Made by a program: the position numbers and the translations under genes. Positions 12,936 to 20,722 of a DNA stretch of 20,760 bases are shown here, in pieces. Under the pieces are notes generated by a model. That model searched no databases. It was given only the letters and a program-made list of their open reading frames with translations, and was not told the DNA's origin. The DNA is from Treponema sp. (GTDB taxonomy: Bacteria > Spirochaetota > Spirochaetia > Treponematales > Treponemataceae): positions 1 through 20,760 of the forward strand of contig JAHAZA010000048.1 of the NCBI GenBank assembly GCA_018385415.1. The letters run 5' to 3'. Position 1 is the first letter of the stretch, and each line of letters starts with the position of its first letter.

Positions 12936-15245
12936 ATGCCAAAGATTGAAGTAAATGAAAAATTATTCTTCCAGATGGTTGGTCAGAAATATGATTACGA
13001 TACACTGGAGAAAAAATTAACATGCGGAAAGGCTGAACTTGATGAAAAACCTGATATGTCTCAGTCAGAAGACCAGCGTGTTATTAAGATTGAATTGAAT
13101 GATACAAACCGTCCTGACCTCTGGTCAACAAACGGTGTTGCACGCCAGCTTCGTGTTCATGGTGGCGGAAAACCTGCAGACTATTCAAGCTTCCTTTCTC
13201 GTGAAGGAGATATTAAGGACAACAATGGTCGTGTAGTAACAGTTGACCCTGAACTTAAAGACATTCGTCCATACATGGTTGCCTTTATGATCGAAGGTAA
13301 ACCAATCGATGAACCAATGCTCCTCGATATCATTCAGACTCAGGAAAAGCTTGCATGGAACTTCGGTCGTAAGAGAAAATCTATTTCAATGGGACTTTAT
13401 CGCATTTCTCAGATGAAATGGCCAGTTCACTACAAGGCAGTTGATCCAGATACAACTTCATTCGTACCTTTGACATTTGAAAAACCCTTGACATGTCGCC
13501 AGATTCTTGACGAGCATCCAAAAGGAAAAGATTATGGATGGATCATTAAGGACTTTAAGAAATTCCCACTTTTAACAGATGATAATAACGAAGTAATGTC
13601 TATGGCTCCAGTTATCAACAGTGCAACTTTGGGCGCTGTTCAGGTTGGAGACAAAGACCTGATGGTAGAACTTACTGGTGACAACATGGCAAACCTGATG
13701 CTTGCTGCAAACATTGTTGCCTGTGACTTTGCTGACTGTGGTTATACAATCCGTCCTATTAAAGTTGAACATCCATATGAAACAGGATTTGGAAAATCAA
13801 TCTGTGCTCCATTCTATTTCCAGAAGCCTACAAAAGCTGTTCTTAAGAATATCAACAAGCTTCTTGGTTCTTCATTTACAAAAGAACAGGTTGTTGAAGC
13901 TCTTGTAAGAATGAGCAACAAAGTTGAAACAGCTGATGTAAATGGTGATGTTGAATTTACAGTATGGCCTGCACCATTCAGAAACGACTTCCTTCACGAA
14001 GTTGATATTATTGAAGATGTAATGATCGGTGTTGGGCTTGATAACTTCAATGCTGAAAAACCAAATGACTTTACAATCGGTCGTTTGATGCCTTTGACAT
14101 TGTTCTCAAGAAAAGCAAAGAACATCATGGTAGGTCTTGGATATCAGGAAATGATCTTCAATTACCTTGGAAGCAAAAAAGACTATATCGAAAAAATGAA
14201 TATCGACGATTCAAAAATCATCGAAGTTTCAAATCCAATGAGTGAAAACTATCAGTTCGTTCGCCCTTCTATCATCGCTTCTTTGCTCAGAGCAGAAAGC
14301 GGATCGGCTAACGCAATTTTCCCTCACAAAATTTTCGAAATCGGAAAAGTTGCTTACCTTTGCCAAGAAGAAAATACAGGAACAAGAACTCGTCAGAGTC
14401 TTGGCTTTATGACTGCTGCTAGCAATGCTAACTTTAACAGTGCTGCCAGCGAAGTTTCTTCTCTCTTGTACTTCCTTGATCATGAGTACAAAGTTGCTGA
14501 ATGTGATGATCCAAGATTCATTCCTGGTCGTCAGGCTGCAATCATGGTTAACGGGAAACAGGTTGGTGTATTTGGTGAAGTTCATCCACAGGTTCTTGAA
14601 AACTGGTCAATCACAGTTCCATGTGTAGCCGGTGAAATCGATATCGAAGAAGTTATGACAATGTCTTCTTCAGAAAAGGCTCCTGCAAAAGAAACAAAGT
14701 CTGAACCAAAGCCAGTTGTTAACCAGAAATCAGAAGCAGAAACTGACCCAATTAAATATTTTAACGAACACATCGAAATCCGTGTTGCAAAAATCGAAAA
14801 GGTTGATGTAAATCCAGAAGGCGATAAACTCTATATCGAAACAATGGATGATGGAACAGGAACTCCTCGCATCATTCAGTCAGGCTTAAGACCATATATG
14901 TCAGCTGATGAATTACTTGGAAAACACGTTCTTATTGCAGCAAATCTTGCACCTCGCAAAATGAAAGGTGTAGAAAGCCACGGTATGCTTTTAGCATGTG
15001 ACTATAAAGAAGACGGCAAAGAAAAGGTTGAACTTTTGACAGCTCCATGGGCAGCTCCAGGAACTTTGGTTGTTCCAGAAGGCTCTGATCCATCAATTGC
15101 AAAACCTGCAAAGCTTGATGCAGATAAATTCTTTAAGATAACTATGAAAGTGGAAGGCAAGAAAATGGTTCTCAACGGAGTTCCAATGACAGCCGACGGA
15201 AAAGTTATTACTACAGAGAAATCTGACAACTGTGAAGTTTGCTAG
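12936..15245 (+). CDS. pheT: Phenylalanyl-tRNA synthetase beta chain, archaeal type, with extra tRNA-binding domain
   Basis: PheT pairs with PheS to charge tRNA-Phe. Residues 1 to about 570 follow the short archaeal/eukaryotic type of beta chain, starting MPKIEVNEKLFF with an IELNDTNRPDLWS segment and no N-terminal EMAP-like insertion. This type is known from spirochaetes. A Lys/Glu/Pro-rich linker (about 573-604) joins a C-terminal OB-fold domain (about 606-716) of the EMAP-II/Trbp111/MetRS-tail type: HIEIRVAKIEKVDVNPEGDK, then ANLAPRKMKGVESHGMLLAC. A tail of about 50 residues ends in Cys. The extra domain would add general tRNA affinity. AAGGA is the ribosome site, 12 bases after the ketosynthase stop. 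A strong terminator follows. pheS is not in the window. Confidence 0.93.
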   Translation: MPKIEVNEKLFFQMVGQKYDYDTLEKKLTCGKAELDEKPDMSQSEDQRVIKIELNDTNRPDLWSTNGVARQLRVHGGGKPADYSSFLSREGDIKDNNGRVVTVDPELKDIRPYMVAFMIEGKPIDEPMLLDIIQTQEKLAWNFGRKRKSISMGLYRISQMKWPVHYKAVDPDTTSFVPLTFEKPLTCRQILDEHPKGKDYGWIIKDFKKFPLLTDDNNEVMSMAPVINSATLGAVQVGDKDLMVELTGDNMANLMLAANIVACDFADCGYTIRPIKVEHPYETGFGKSICAPFYFQKPTKAVLKNINKLLGSSFTKEQVVEALVRMSNKVETADVNGDVEFTVWPAPFRNDFLHEVDIIEDVMIGVGLDNFNAEKPNDFTIGRLMPLTLFSRKAKNIMVGLGYQEMIFNYLGSKKDYIEKMNIDDSKIIEVSNPMSENYQFVRPSIIASLLRAESGSANAIFPHKIFEIGKVAYLCQEENTGTRTRQSLGFMTAASNANFNSAASEVSSLLYFLDHEYKVAECDDPRFIPGRQAAIMVNGKQVGVFGEVHPQVLENWSITVPCVAGEIDIEEVMTMSSSEKAPAKETKSEPKPVVNQKSEAETDPIKYFNEHIEIRVAKIEKVDVNPEGDKLYIETMDDGTGTPRIIQSGLRPYMSADELLGKHVLIAANLAPRKMKGVESHGMLLACDYKEDGKEKVELLTAPWAAPGTLVVPEGSDPSIAKPAKLDADKFFKITMKVEGKKMVLNGVPMTADGKVITTEKSDNCEVC

Positions 15246-15269
15246 TTTGCTGATAAAGATTTGATTATT

Positions 15270-15311
15270 AATCCCGCGTGAGGTTGTTCCCTTGCGCGGG
15301 ATTTTTTTTTT
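15270..15311 (+). terminator. Strong intrinsic terminator after pheT
   Basis: AATCCCGCG (15270-15278) pairs perfectly with CGCGGGATT (15295-15303), with extra AGG/CCT pairing possible inside, and is followed by about ten T. It separates the pheT operon from the CRISPR locus. Confidence 0.95.
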
Positions 15312-15350
15312 GTGTGTCATTCTTTGAGACAGTTGGGGTGGTAAAATATG

Positions 15351-15371
15351 TGATATAATAATGTTATTATA
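15351..15371 (+). promoter_or_regulatory. Predicted cas12a promoter with overlapping operator-like palindrome
   Basis: An extended -10 element, TGA followed by consensus TATAAT (15351-15359), has only a weak -35 (TTGGGG at 15333-15338, 15-base spacing). The palindrome TATAATAA-TG-TTATTATA (15354-15371) starts on the -10 and covers the predicted transcription start, a typical place for a repressor. Confidence 0.55.
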
Positions 15372-15390
15372 ATTGCAGAGAGGTGAGAGT

Positions 15391-18300
15391 ATGAAAGCTG
15401 TTGAAAAATTTACAAATAAATTTAACTTAACAAAAACAATTCGAATGGAATTAGTTCCAGAGAATGTATTTGCAAAAGATTTGGCAGAAGATAATGCAAA
15501 AGGTCAAGGTAATGCAGTTGAACGCGCAAAAAAAATTGCAGATGCTTATGTTCCTGTAAAAAAACTTCTCGATGATTATTACAGATTTTCTATAAACAAA
15601 ATATTAAAAGAATTTGTAATTTCAGAAAATGAAATTAATGAACTTTTTGACACATATCTATCATATAAATCTAAGAAAGATAAAAAGTGGGAAGATGTTT
15701 CAACAAAATTAAGGAAACGAATTGTTTCAGAATTAAAAGAAATCAGTTCAGAAACAAGTGGTAATCTTATTGAAGGTACAAAAACTGAAAAATCAAAAAT
15801 CAGTACATATCTTGAATATCAATTACAAGCAGGATTGATAACAAAACCCATTTTCGAAGAATCAATATCAAATTTAGAAAAATTTAAAAGATTTACAGGA
15901 TTTTTTGATGGCTACATGGAAAACAGAAAAAATATGTTTTCTGATAAAACTGAAAATACAGCCATAGCAAATCGTCTTGTAAATGACAACCTTGGTATTT
16001 ATTTTGAAAACTGTATTAAATTAGAAAAAATAAAACAAGTTGCACCTGAATTGTATTCATCAATTCTTGCGAAAAATAAAGAGTTGACTACTCTTACTGG
16101 TTATTCAAAATTAATTACACAAAATGCTATTCAAACTTATAACGATTTCATAGGTCACAAATCAGAAGATAAGTTTGCAAAAGGAATCAATCAGATAATC
16201 AATGAATATAAATTGGATCATCCTGAAGAAAAAAAGAATATTCCATATCTGAATAAATTACATAACCAGATTCTTTTTAGAGATGTAAAAGATGAAAACA
16301 CTAAAGATGATTTCTCAACAGATGAAGAAGTTTTATCAACAATACAGGATTTTGTAAACAATCCTGTTGAAGATTATCTTACACGGGCAGATGAACTGTT
16401 TTCTGATTCCAATCAATTAGCTTTGGATGGAATTTTCATTTTGCCAAACAAAATAAATAAGTTTTCAGAAATTATTTTTAATAATGAAAAGGATTCTTAT
16501 TCCGTATTACGACATAAATTATTGGAAAATGACAAAGATATTTTAAAACCATTTTCATTGAAAACTGTTAATGAGTTAGAAAAAGACTTTGATGTTGTCG
16601 ATACATTGAACTCTTATCTTATGAAGTTGATAAAAGATTCTAAAGATTCAATTTCAGAATTGAAAATTCTTTTACAAGAATTACTAAACGGTTCAAAAAC
16701 TCTTGATAAAGACAGAAAAGTTCCTAAAAACGAAAAAGACAGTGGCGGTAAAGGATTCCAGCAGATAGAAATAATTCAAAAATGTTTTATGAATCTGATT
16801 GAAATCAACAGATTCTTTACATTATTCAATCTTGAAAAAGATGGTGTCGCCATGCAAATAGAAAATTCTGATTTCGATTTCTATGAAAATTTAAAGGTTT
16901 TAATGGAATTTAATGAAGATTTGTATCTTTTTGCTAAGGTTAAGAACTATCTATCTCGAAAGCCGTATTCAAATGATAAGATAAGGATTTATTTTGATAA
17001 TAATTCATTTTTTCTTAGAGGATTTACAGAAAATAATACAAAATCAGATAATGGAACCCAATACGGAGGGTACCTTTTCAGAAAGAAGAATAGTTTTGAT
17101 GAATATGATTATTTCTTAGGTTGTAGCAAAAATGCATATTTGTTTAGAGAGAATTTTGCTGATTCTATTCCTGAAAATGATAAATCTGATTATGAGCGAT
17201 TGTATTATTATCAGCCAAAATTGAAAACAATTTACAATGGTTACAAGAATAAAGATGGCAAAGATTATGGTTTTGATAAAAATAAATTTAAAGAACTTAT
17301 TTCTGCTGTGTCAGAAAAAAATGGTACTAAGATTTCTTATGAAGAAAAAGATACACCTACGATACTTCTTTCACGAATCGAAACTTCAAATCCTGAATTG
17401 TATAAGATAATAATCAGTGATTCTTCTGTAATTGAACTTCAAAAAGAAATGATTGAAAACTTGAAGGCTGTTTTCTCTAAATTCGTAAAAAAAGTACCAT
17501 CACTTTCTGATGTTTTAAAAAAGGATTTTTCATCATTAAAAGAATTTATTGATGCTGTTTCATATATTGATAATGAAAAGTCTTTCTATTATGGACATGT
17601 CAGTAAAAAAGAAATGGAGTCACAGAATTCTGTTTCTGATGGTGAAAATGCTAAGAAGTTTTATTTGTTTAAAATACAGAACAAGGATTTAAAAGAAAGA
17701 AAAGACGGTAAGAAATCAACTGGAACAGAAAATCTTCATACTATGTATTTTAAAGCATTGATGTCTGCTAATCAAAACTGTATTGATATTGGTGCTGGTC
17801 AGGTTTATTTCAGAGAAAAGAATTACACAGGAAAAGAAGTAATTCATCCTGCAAACAATCCAATCAAAAATAAAACTACGGGTTATCCAAAAGAAAATAG
17901 TACATTTACTTATGACATACGAAAGGACAACCGCTATTTTGAAAATAAATTCTTCCTTCATTTATCGTTGTTCATAAATTTTGCAGCTCCAAAACCAAAA
18001 TTAAATGATTTGAACACCGAGGTTAACAAGTATTTATATGCAAACAAAAAGGATATAAATATTATTGGAATTGATCGAGGTGAGCGAAATTTGTTGTATG
18101 TATCTGTTATAAATCAGAAAGGTGAAATTCTATATCAGCGTTCGCTTAATGAAATTTGTTATTCTATCAAAACAAATGGTGAGGAATTAACAGTTTCTAA
18201 AAATTATCATACTTTATTGGAAAATCGAGCAAAAGAAAGAGATTTGGCACGAAAAAGTTGGGGTCAAATTGACAACATAAAGGAATTGAAGAAAGGTTAT

Positions 18301-19284
18301 CTTTCTCAAATCGTTCATGAGCTTAGTCTTTTAATGGTTCGATACAATGCAATCATCGTACTTGAAGACTTGAATCCAAAAATGAAGCAGTCTCGAAGTG
18401 GAATTGATATTCAACTTTATCAGAAATTTGAAAAAGCTCTTATTGATAAACTGAGTTATATGGTTTTCAAAAAAGACGAAGTTGTCGATGGTGAAGTTGT
18501 AAAAGCCAATAGTGTTTTAAATGGAATGCAATTGGCAACCCCAATAAAAGCATTCAAAGATATGAAAAATCAGAATGGTTTCATATTCTATGTATGGCCT
18601 CAGTATACTTCAAAAATTGATCCAATTACGGGGTTTGTTTCATTGTTTGATACAAGTGAAAAGACAATTTTTGAACATATAAAGTTTTTCAAGAAGTTTA
18701 AATCAATTGTTTATGAAAATGGAGATTTCAATTTTATAGTTGATGATTATTCAAAATTTTATGATAAGAAGAATACAATGAAAATTAAGTCTTTTGTCAT
18801 TTCTTCAAAAGGCGAAAGAATAATTAACAGAAAAGATGGTCGTGCATGGAAATCTGAAACAATAATACCATCAAATGAACTGAAGTATTTGTTCAAAGAA
18901 TTTGAAATCAATACGTCAGAAAATATTTTGAACCAGATAACTGATAATAAATTGCCTCTGGCTTTTTATAACAGATTGATAAAAATATTCAGAAGCATTG
19001 TTCAATTAAGAAACAGCGAAAGCGGAAATGGAAGTATTGATTATATTTCATCTCCTATTATTAAAATTGATGGAAAAGATATTGATTCTTTTGATTCTCG
19101 AGTTGAATTTGAAAAAGGTAAAAATGCAAAACTTCCAATTGATGCAGATGCAAATGGGGCTTATCACATTGCTCTAAAAGGTTTAATGGCATTAGAAACA
19201 TTGGATTCAACTGGAAAAGTTAAAATATCGGCTTCCAACGCCGACTGGTTCCGTTTTGTTCAAGAAAAAGAATATTTAAAATAG
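15391..19284 (+). CDS. cas12a: Cas12a (Cpf1), type V-A CRISPR effector nuclease
   Basis: A 1297-residue RNA-guided DNA nuclease. RuvC-I is IIGIDRGERNLLY with Asp895. The bridge-helix region has Trp957. RuvC-II is VLEDLN with Glu992. The Nuc arginine is Arg1207 in QLRNSES. RuvC-III is DADANGAYH with Asp1253. crRNA-processing positions match His819, Lys828 and Lys845. The C-terminus ADWFRFVQEKEYL is typical. The N-terminal FTNKFNLTKTIRMELVPE is the usual WED-I start. The PAM loop (residues 542-554) and the lid after Glu992 differ from the well-studied As, Lb and Fn proteins. ATG at 15391 is preferred over an in-frame TTG at 15373 because AGAGGTGAG stands directly before it. The gene is much richer in A and T than pheT, which suggests transfer. 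It appears intact and functional. Confidence 0.98.
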   Translation: MKAVEKFTNKFNLTKTIRMELVPENVFAKDLAEDNAKGQGNAVERAKKIADAYVPVKKLLDDYYRFSINKILKEFVISENEINELFDTYLSYKSKKDKKWEDVSTKLRKRIVSELKEISSETSGNLIEGTKTEKSKISTYLEYQLQAGLITKPIFEESISNLEKFKRFTGFFDGYMENRKNMFSDKTENTAIANRLVNDNLGIYFENCIKLEKIKQVAPELYSSILAKNKELTTLTGYSKLITQNAIQTYNDFIGHKSEDKFAKGINQIINEYKLDHPEEKKNIPYLNKLHNQILFRDVKDENTKDDFSTDEEVLSTIQDFVNNPVEDYLTRADELFSDSNQLALDGIFILPNKINKFSEIIFNNEKDSYSVLRHKLLENDKDILKPFSLKTVNELEKDFDVVDTLNSYLMKLIKDSKDSISELKILLQELLNGSKTLDKDRKVPKNEKDSGGKGFQQIEIIQKCFMNLIEINRFFTLFNLEKDGVAMQIENSDFDFYENLKVLMEFNEDLYLFAKVKNYLSRKPYSNDKIRIYFDNNSFFLRGFTENNTKSDNGTQYGGYLFRKKNSFDEYDYFLGCSKNAYLFRENFADSIPENDKSDYERLYYYQPKLKTIYNGYKNKDGKDYGFDKNKFKELISAVSEKNGTKISYEEKDTPTILLSRIETSNPELYKIIISDSSVIELQKEMIENLKAVFSKFVKKVPSLSDVLKKDFSSLKEFIDAVSYIDNEKSFYYGHVSKKEMESQNSVSDGENAKKFYLFKIQNKDLKERKDGKKSTGTENLHTMYFKALMSANQNCIDIGAGQVYFREKNYTGKEVIHPANNPIKNKTTGYPKENSTFTYDIRKDNRYFENKFFLHLSLFINFAAPKPKLNDLNTEVNKYLYANKKDINIIGIDRGERNLLYVSVINQKGEILYQRSLNEICYSIKTNGEELTVSKNYHTLLENRAKERDLARKSWGQIDNIKELKKGYLSQIVHELSLLMVRYNAIIVLEDLNPKMKQSRSGIDIQLYQKFEKALIDKLSYMVFKKDEVVDGEVVKANSVLNGMQLATPIKAFKDMKNQNGFIFYVWPQYTSKIDPITGFVSLFDTSEKTIFEHIKFFKKFKSIVYENGDFNFIVDDYSKFYDKKNTMKIKSFVISSKGERIINRKDGRAWKSETIIPSNELKYLFKEFEINTSENILNQITDNKLPLAFYNRLIKIFRSIVQLRNSESGNGSIDYISSPIIKIDGKDIDSFDSRVEFEKGKNAKLPIDADANGAYHIALKGLMALETLDSTGKVKISASNADWFRFVQEKEYLK

Positions 19285-19293
19285 GAGTTCGTT

Positions 19294-20157
19294 ATGCCAG
19301 AAAACACACAGATTAAGCTTTTTGAAGAAAAAAAAGTACGTTCTATTTGGGACGAAAATGAACTGCAATGGTATTTTTCGGTAATTGATGTTGTTGAAGT
19401 TCTTACGGAATCTGTAAATCCTCGTGATTATTGGTTCAAAATGAAGAAGCGCGTCCATTCTGAGGATGGCCTTGAACTGTCGACAATTTGTCGACAGTTC
19501 AAAATGACTGCTCAGGATGGAAAAATGCGAGAGACTGATTGTGCTAATGTAAAATCTCTTTTTCGTATCATTCAGTCCATCCCTTCTCCAAAGGCAGAGC
19601 CTTTTAAGCAATGGCTTGCACAAGTTGGATATGAACGAATGCAGGAAATTGAAAATCCTGAATTAGCTCAGGAACGGATGAAGGAACTGTACGAGAAGAA
19701 AGGTTATCCAAAGGATTGGATAGATAAACGTCTTCGGGGAATTGCAATTCGCCAAAATCTCACAGATGAATGGAAAGAACGTGGTATTACAAAAGAGAAA
19801 GATTATGCAATTCTTACTGCAGAAATTTCAAAGGCTACTTTTGGACTCACACCATCTGAATACAAAAATGTAAAAGGTCTTACAAAGAAAAATCAGAATC
19901 TGCGGGATCACATGACAGATTTAGAACTGATTTTTACTATGCTTGGTGAACGGGTTACTACAGAAATCAGTCAGCAGGAAAAACCTGAGGATTTTGAAGG
20001 CAATAAAGATGTGGCTCGCCGTGGCGGAAATGTTGCAGGAGTTGCCAGAAAAGAAACAGAAAAAGAATTAGGTCATTCCATAATTTCCTCGGAAAACTTT
20101 TTGAATCTGGACGAAAATTCAAATGGAACTTTATCTGAAGATAACTTACCTGAATGA
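19294..20157 (+). CDS. Bro-N domain protein, DinD/antirepressor-like, inside the cas operon
   Basis: A 287-residue protein. Residues about 8-115 form a Bro-N domain: VRSIWDENELQWYFSVIDVV, LSTICRQFKM, then the RIIQSIPSPKAEPFKQWLA segment. The C-terminal half (about 120-265) resembles DinD: DEWKERGI, KATFGLTPSEYKNVKGL, KNQNLRDHMTDLELIFTMLGE and an RRGGNVAG...KELG motif. Bro-N domains occur in phage antirepressors, often bind DNA, and DinD in E. coli is an SOS-induced modulator of RecA. It starts nine bases after cas12a, with AGGAG overlapping the cas12a stop, and its last 35 bases overlap cas4. Cas12a loci normally pass straight to cas4, so this is an insertion into the operon. Base composition looks less AT-rich than cas12a. 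A regulatory or DNA-damage role here is inferred. Confidence 0.88.
   Translation: MPENTQIKLFEEKKVRSIWDENELQWYFSVIDVVEVLTESVNPRDYWFKMKKRVHSEDGLELSTICRQFKMTAQDGKMRETDCANVKSLFRIIQSIPSPKAEPFKQWLAQVGYERMQEIENPELAQERMKELYEKKGYPKDWIDKRLRGIAIRQNLTDEWKERGITKEKDYAILTAEISKATFGLTPSEYKNVKGLTKKNQNLRDHMTDLELIFTMLGERVTTEISQQEKPEDFEGNKDVARRGGNVAGVARKETEKELGHSIISSENFLNLDENSNGTLSEDNLPE
19472..19502. repeat. Perfect 31-bp palindrome within the Bro-N gene
   Basis: TTGAACTGTCGACAA (19472-19486), one central T, then the exact reverse complement (19488-19502). It lies in the codons for LELSTICRQFK. Because it is in frame, the antisense strand encodes almost the same peptide. It could form a cruciform or RNA hairpin, or be an operator. 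Confidence 0.95.
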
Positions 20158-20704
20158 TTTTATTTTCTGTCCTCTTTCAATTTATTATCATCAGCTTTAC
20201 GGAGATTTAGCGGAACGGCTTTATTACAACGATGCTCAACTTGACGGAAAAGCCGCTCACGAAGCTATTGATAATCAGAATTATTCCACACACAAAAAAA
20301 TTCTTCAGGGAATTGATGTTTACTCTGATGAATATAAATTGTGTGGAAAAATTGATATTTTTGATATCGAAAAAGGCCTGCTTACAGAACGCAAAAAACA
20401 TATTGAAAAAATTTACGATGGTTATCTTTTTCAGTTGTATGCCCAATGCCTGTGTCTTAGAGAAATAGGTTACACAGTAAATGAAATTCGGTTTTATTCC
20501 AGCGATGACAATAAAGTTTACAAAGTTGATTTACCAGAGAATAATCCAGAAATGTTTGAAAAATTCAAAAAAACTAATGAAGATATGCAGCATTTTGATG
20601 TAGATAGTTATGTACCAACTTCAGAAGAAAAATGCAAACATTGTATTTATAACGATTTTTGCGATAGACCTCTTTGCCCCAAAGCATATAACGGCGGATT
20701 TTAA
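20123..20704 (+). CDS. cas4: Cas4 nuclease, type V-A
   Basis: Cas4 is a RecB-like nuclease with an iron-sulfur cluster that trims and orients prespacers by their PAM, working with Cas1 and Cas2. The 193-residue protein has the cluster cysteines Cys16 (in DFIFCP), Cys171, Cys174 and Cys180, with a further Cys185. Nuclease residues are His46, Asp78 in GKIDIFD, Glu89 and Lys91 in TERKK, and Gln104 in the QLYAQ motif. The ATG at 20123 is the only usable start: the frame is closed 21 bases upstream and Cys16 must be included. There is no good ribosome site, and the start lies inside the Bro-N gene, which ends at 20157, so translation probably depends on coupling. cas1 follows after 18 bases. Confidence 0.95.
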   Translation: MELYLKITYLNDFIFCPLSIYYHQLYGDLAERLYYNDAQLDGKAAHEAIDNQNYSTHKKILQGIDVYSDEYKLCGKIDIFDIEKGLLTERKKHIEKIYDGYLFQLYAQCLCLREIGYTVNEIRFYSSDDNKVYKVDLPENNPEMFEKFKKTNEDMQHFDVDSYVPTSEEKCKHCIYNDFCDRPLCPKAYNGGF

Positions 20705-20722
20705 AAAAAGGAAGACAAGATT

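Noticed and set aside
15246..15390. Possible CRISPR array or tracr-like RNA upstream of cas12a
   Set aside because: Only the pheT terminator and the cas12a promoter are present. No repeat unit occurs twice here or elsewhere in the window; the array is expected beyond the right edge.
15373..15390. TTG start six codons upstream of cas12a ATG
   Set aside because: The extra codons are the ribosome-binding region itself (AGAGGTGAG), and the protein family begins at or near the ATG.
19276..19623. 115-codon antisense reading frame opposite the Bro-N gene, containing the same LST-x-CRQFK peptide
   Set aside because: The shared peptide is a by-product of the in-frame 31-bp palindrome; the rest has no family resemblance and the sense gene is clearly real.
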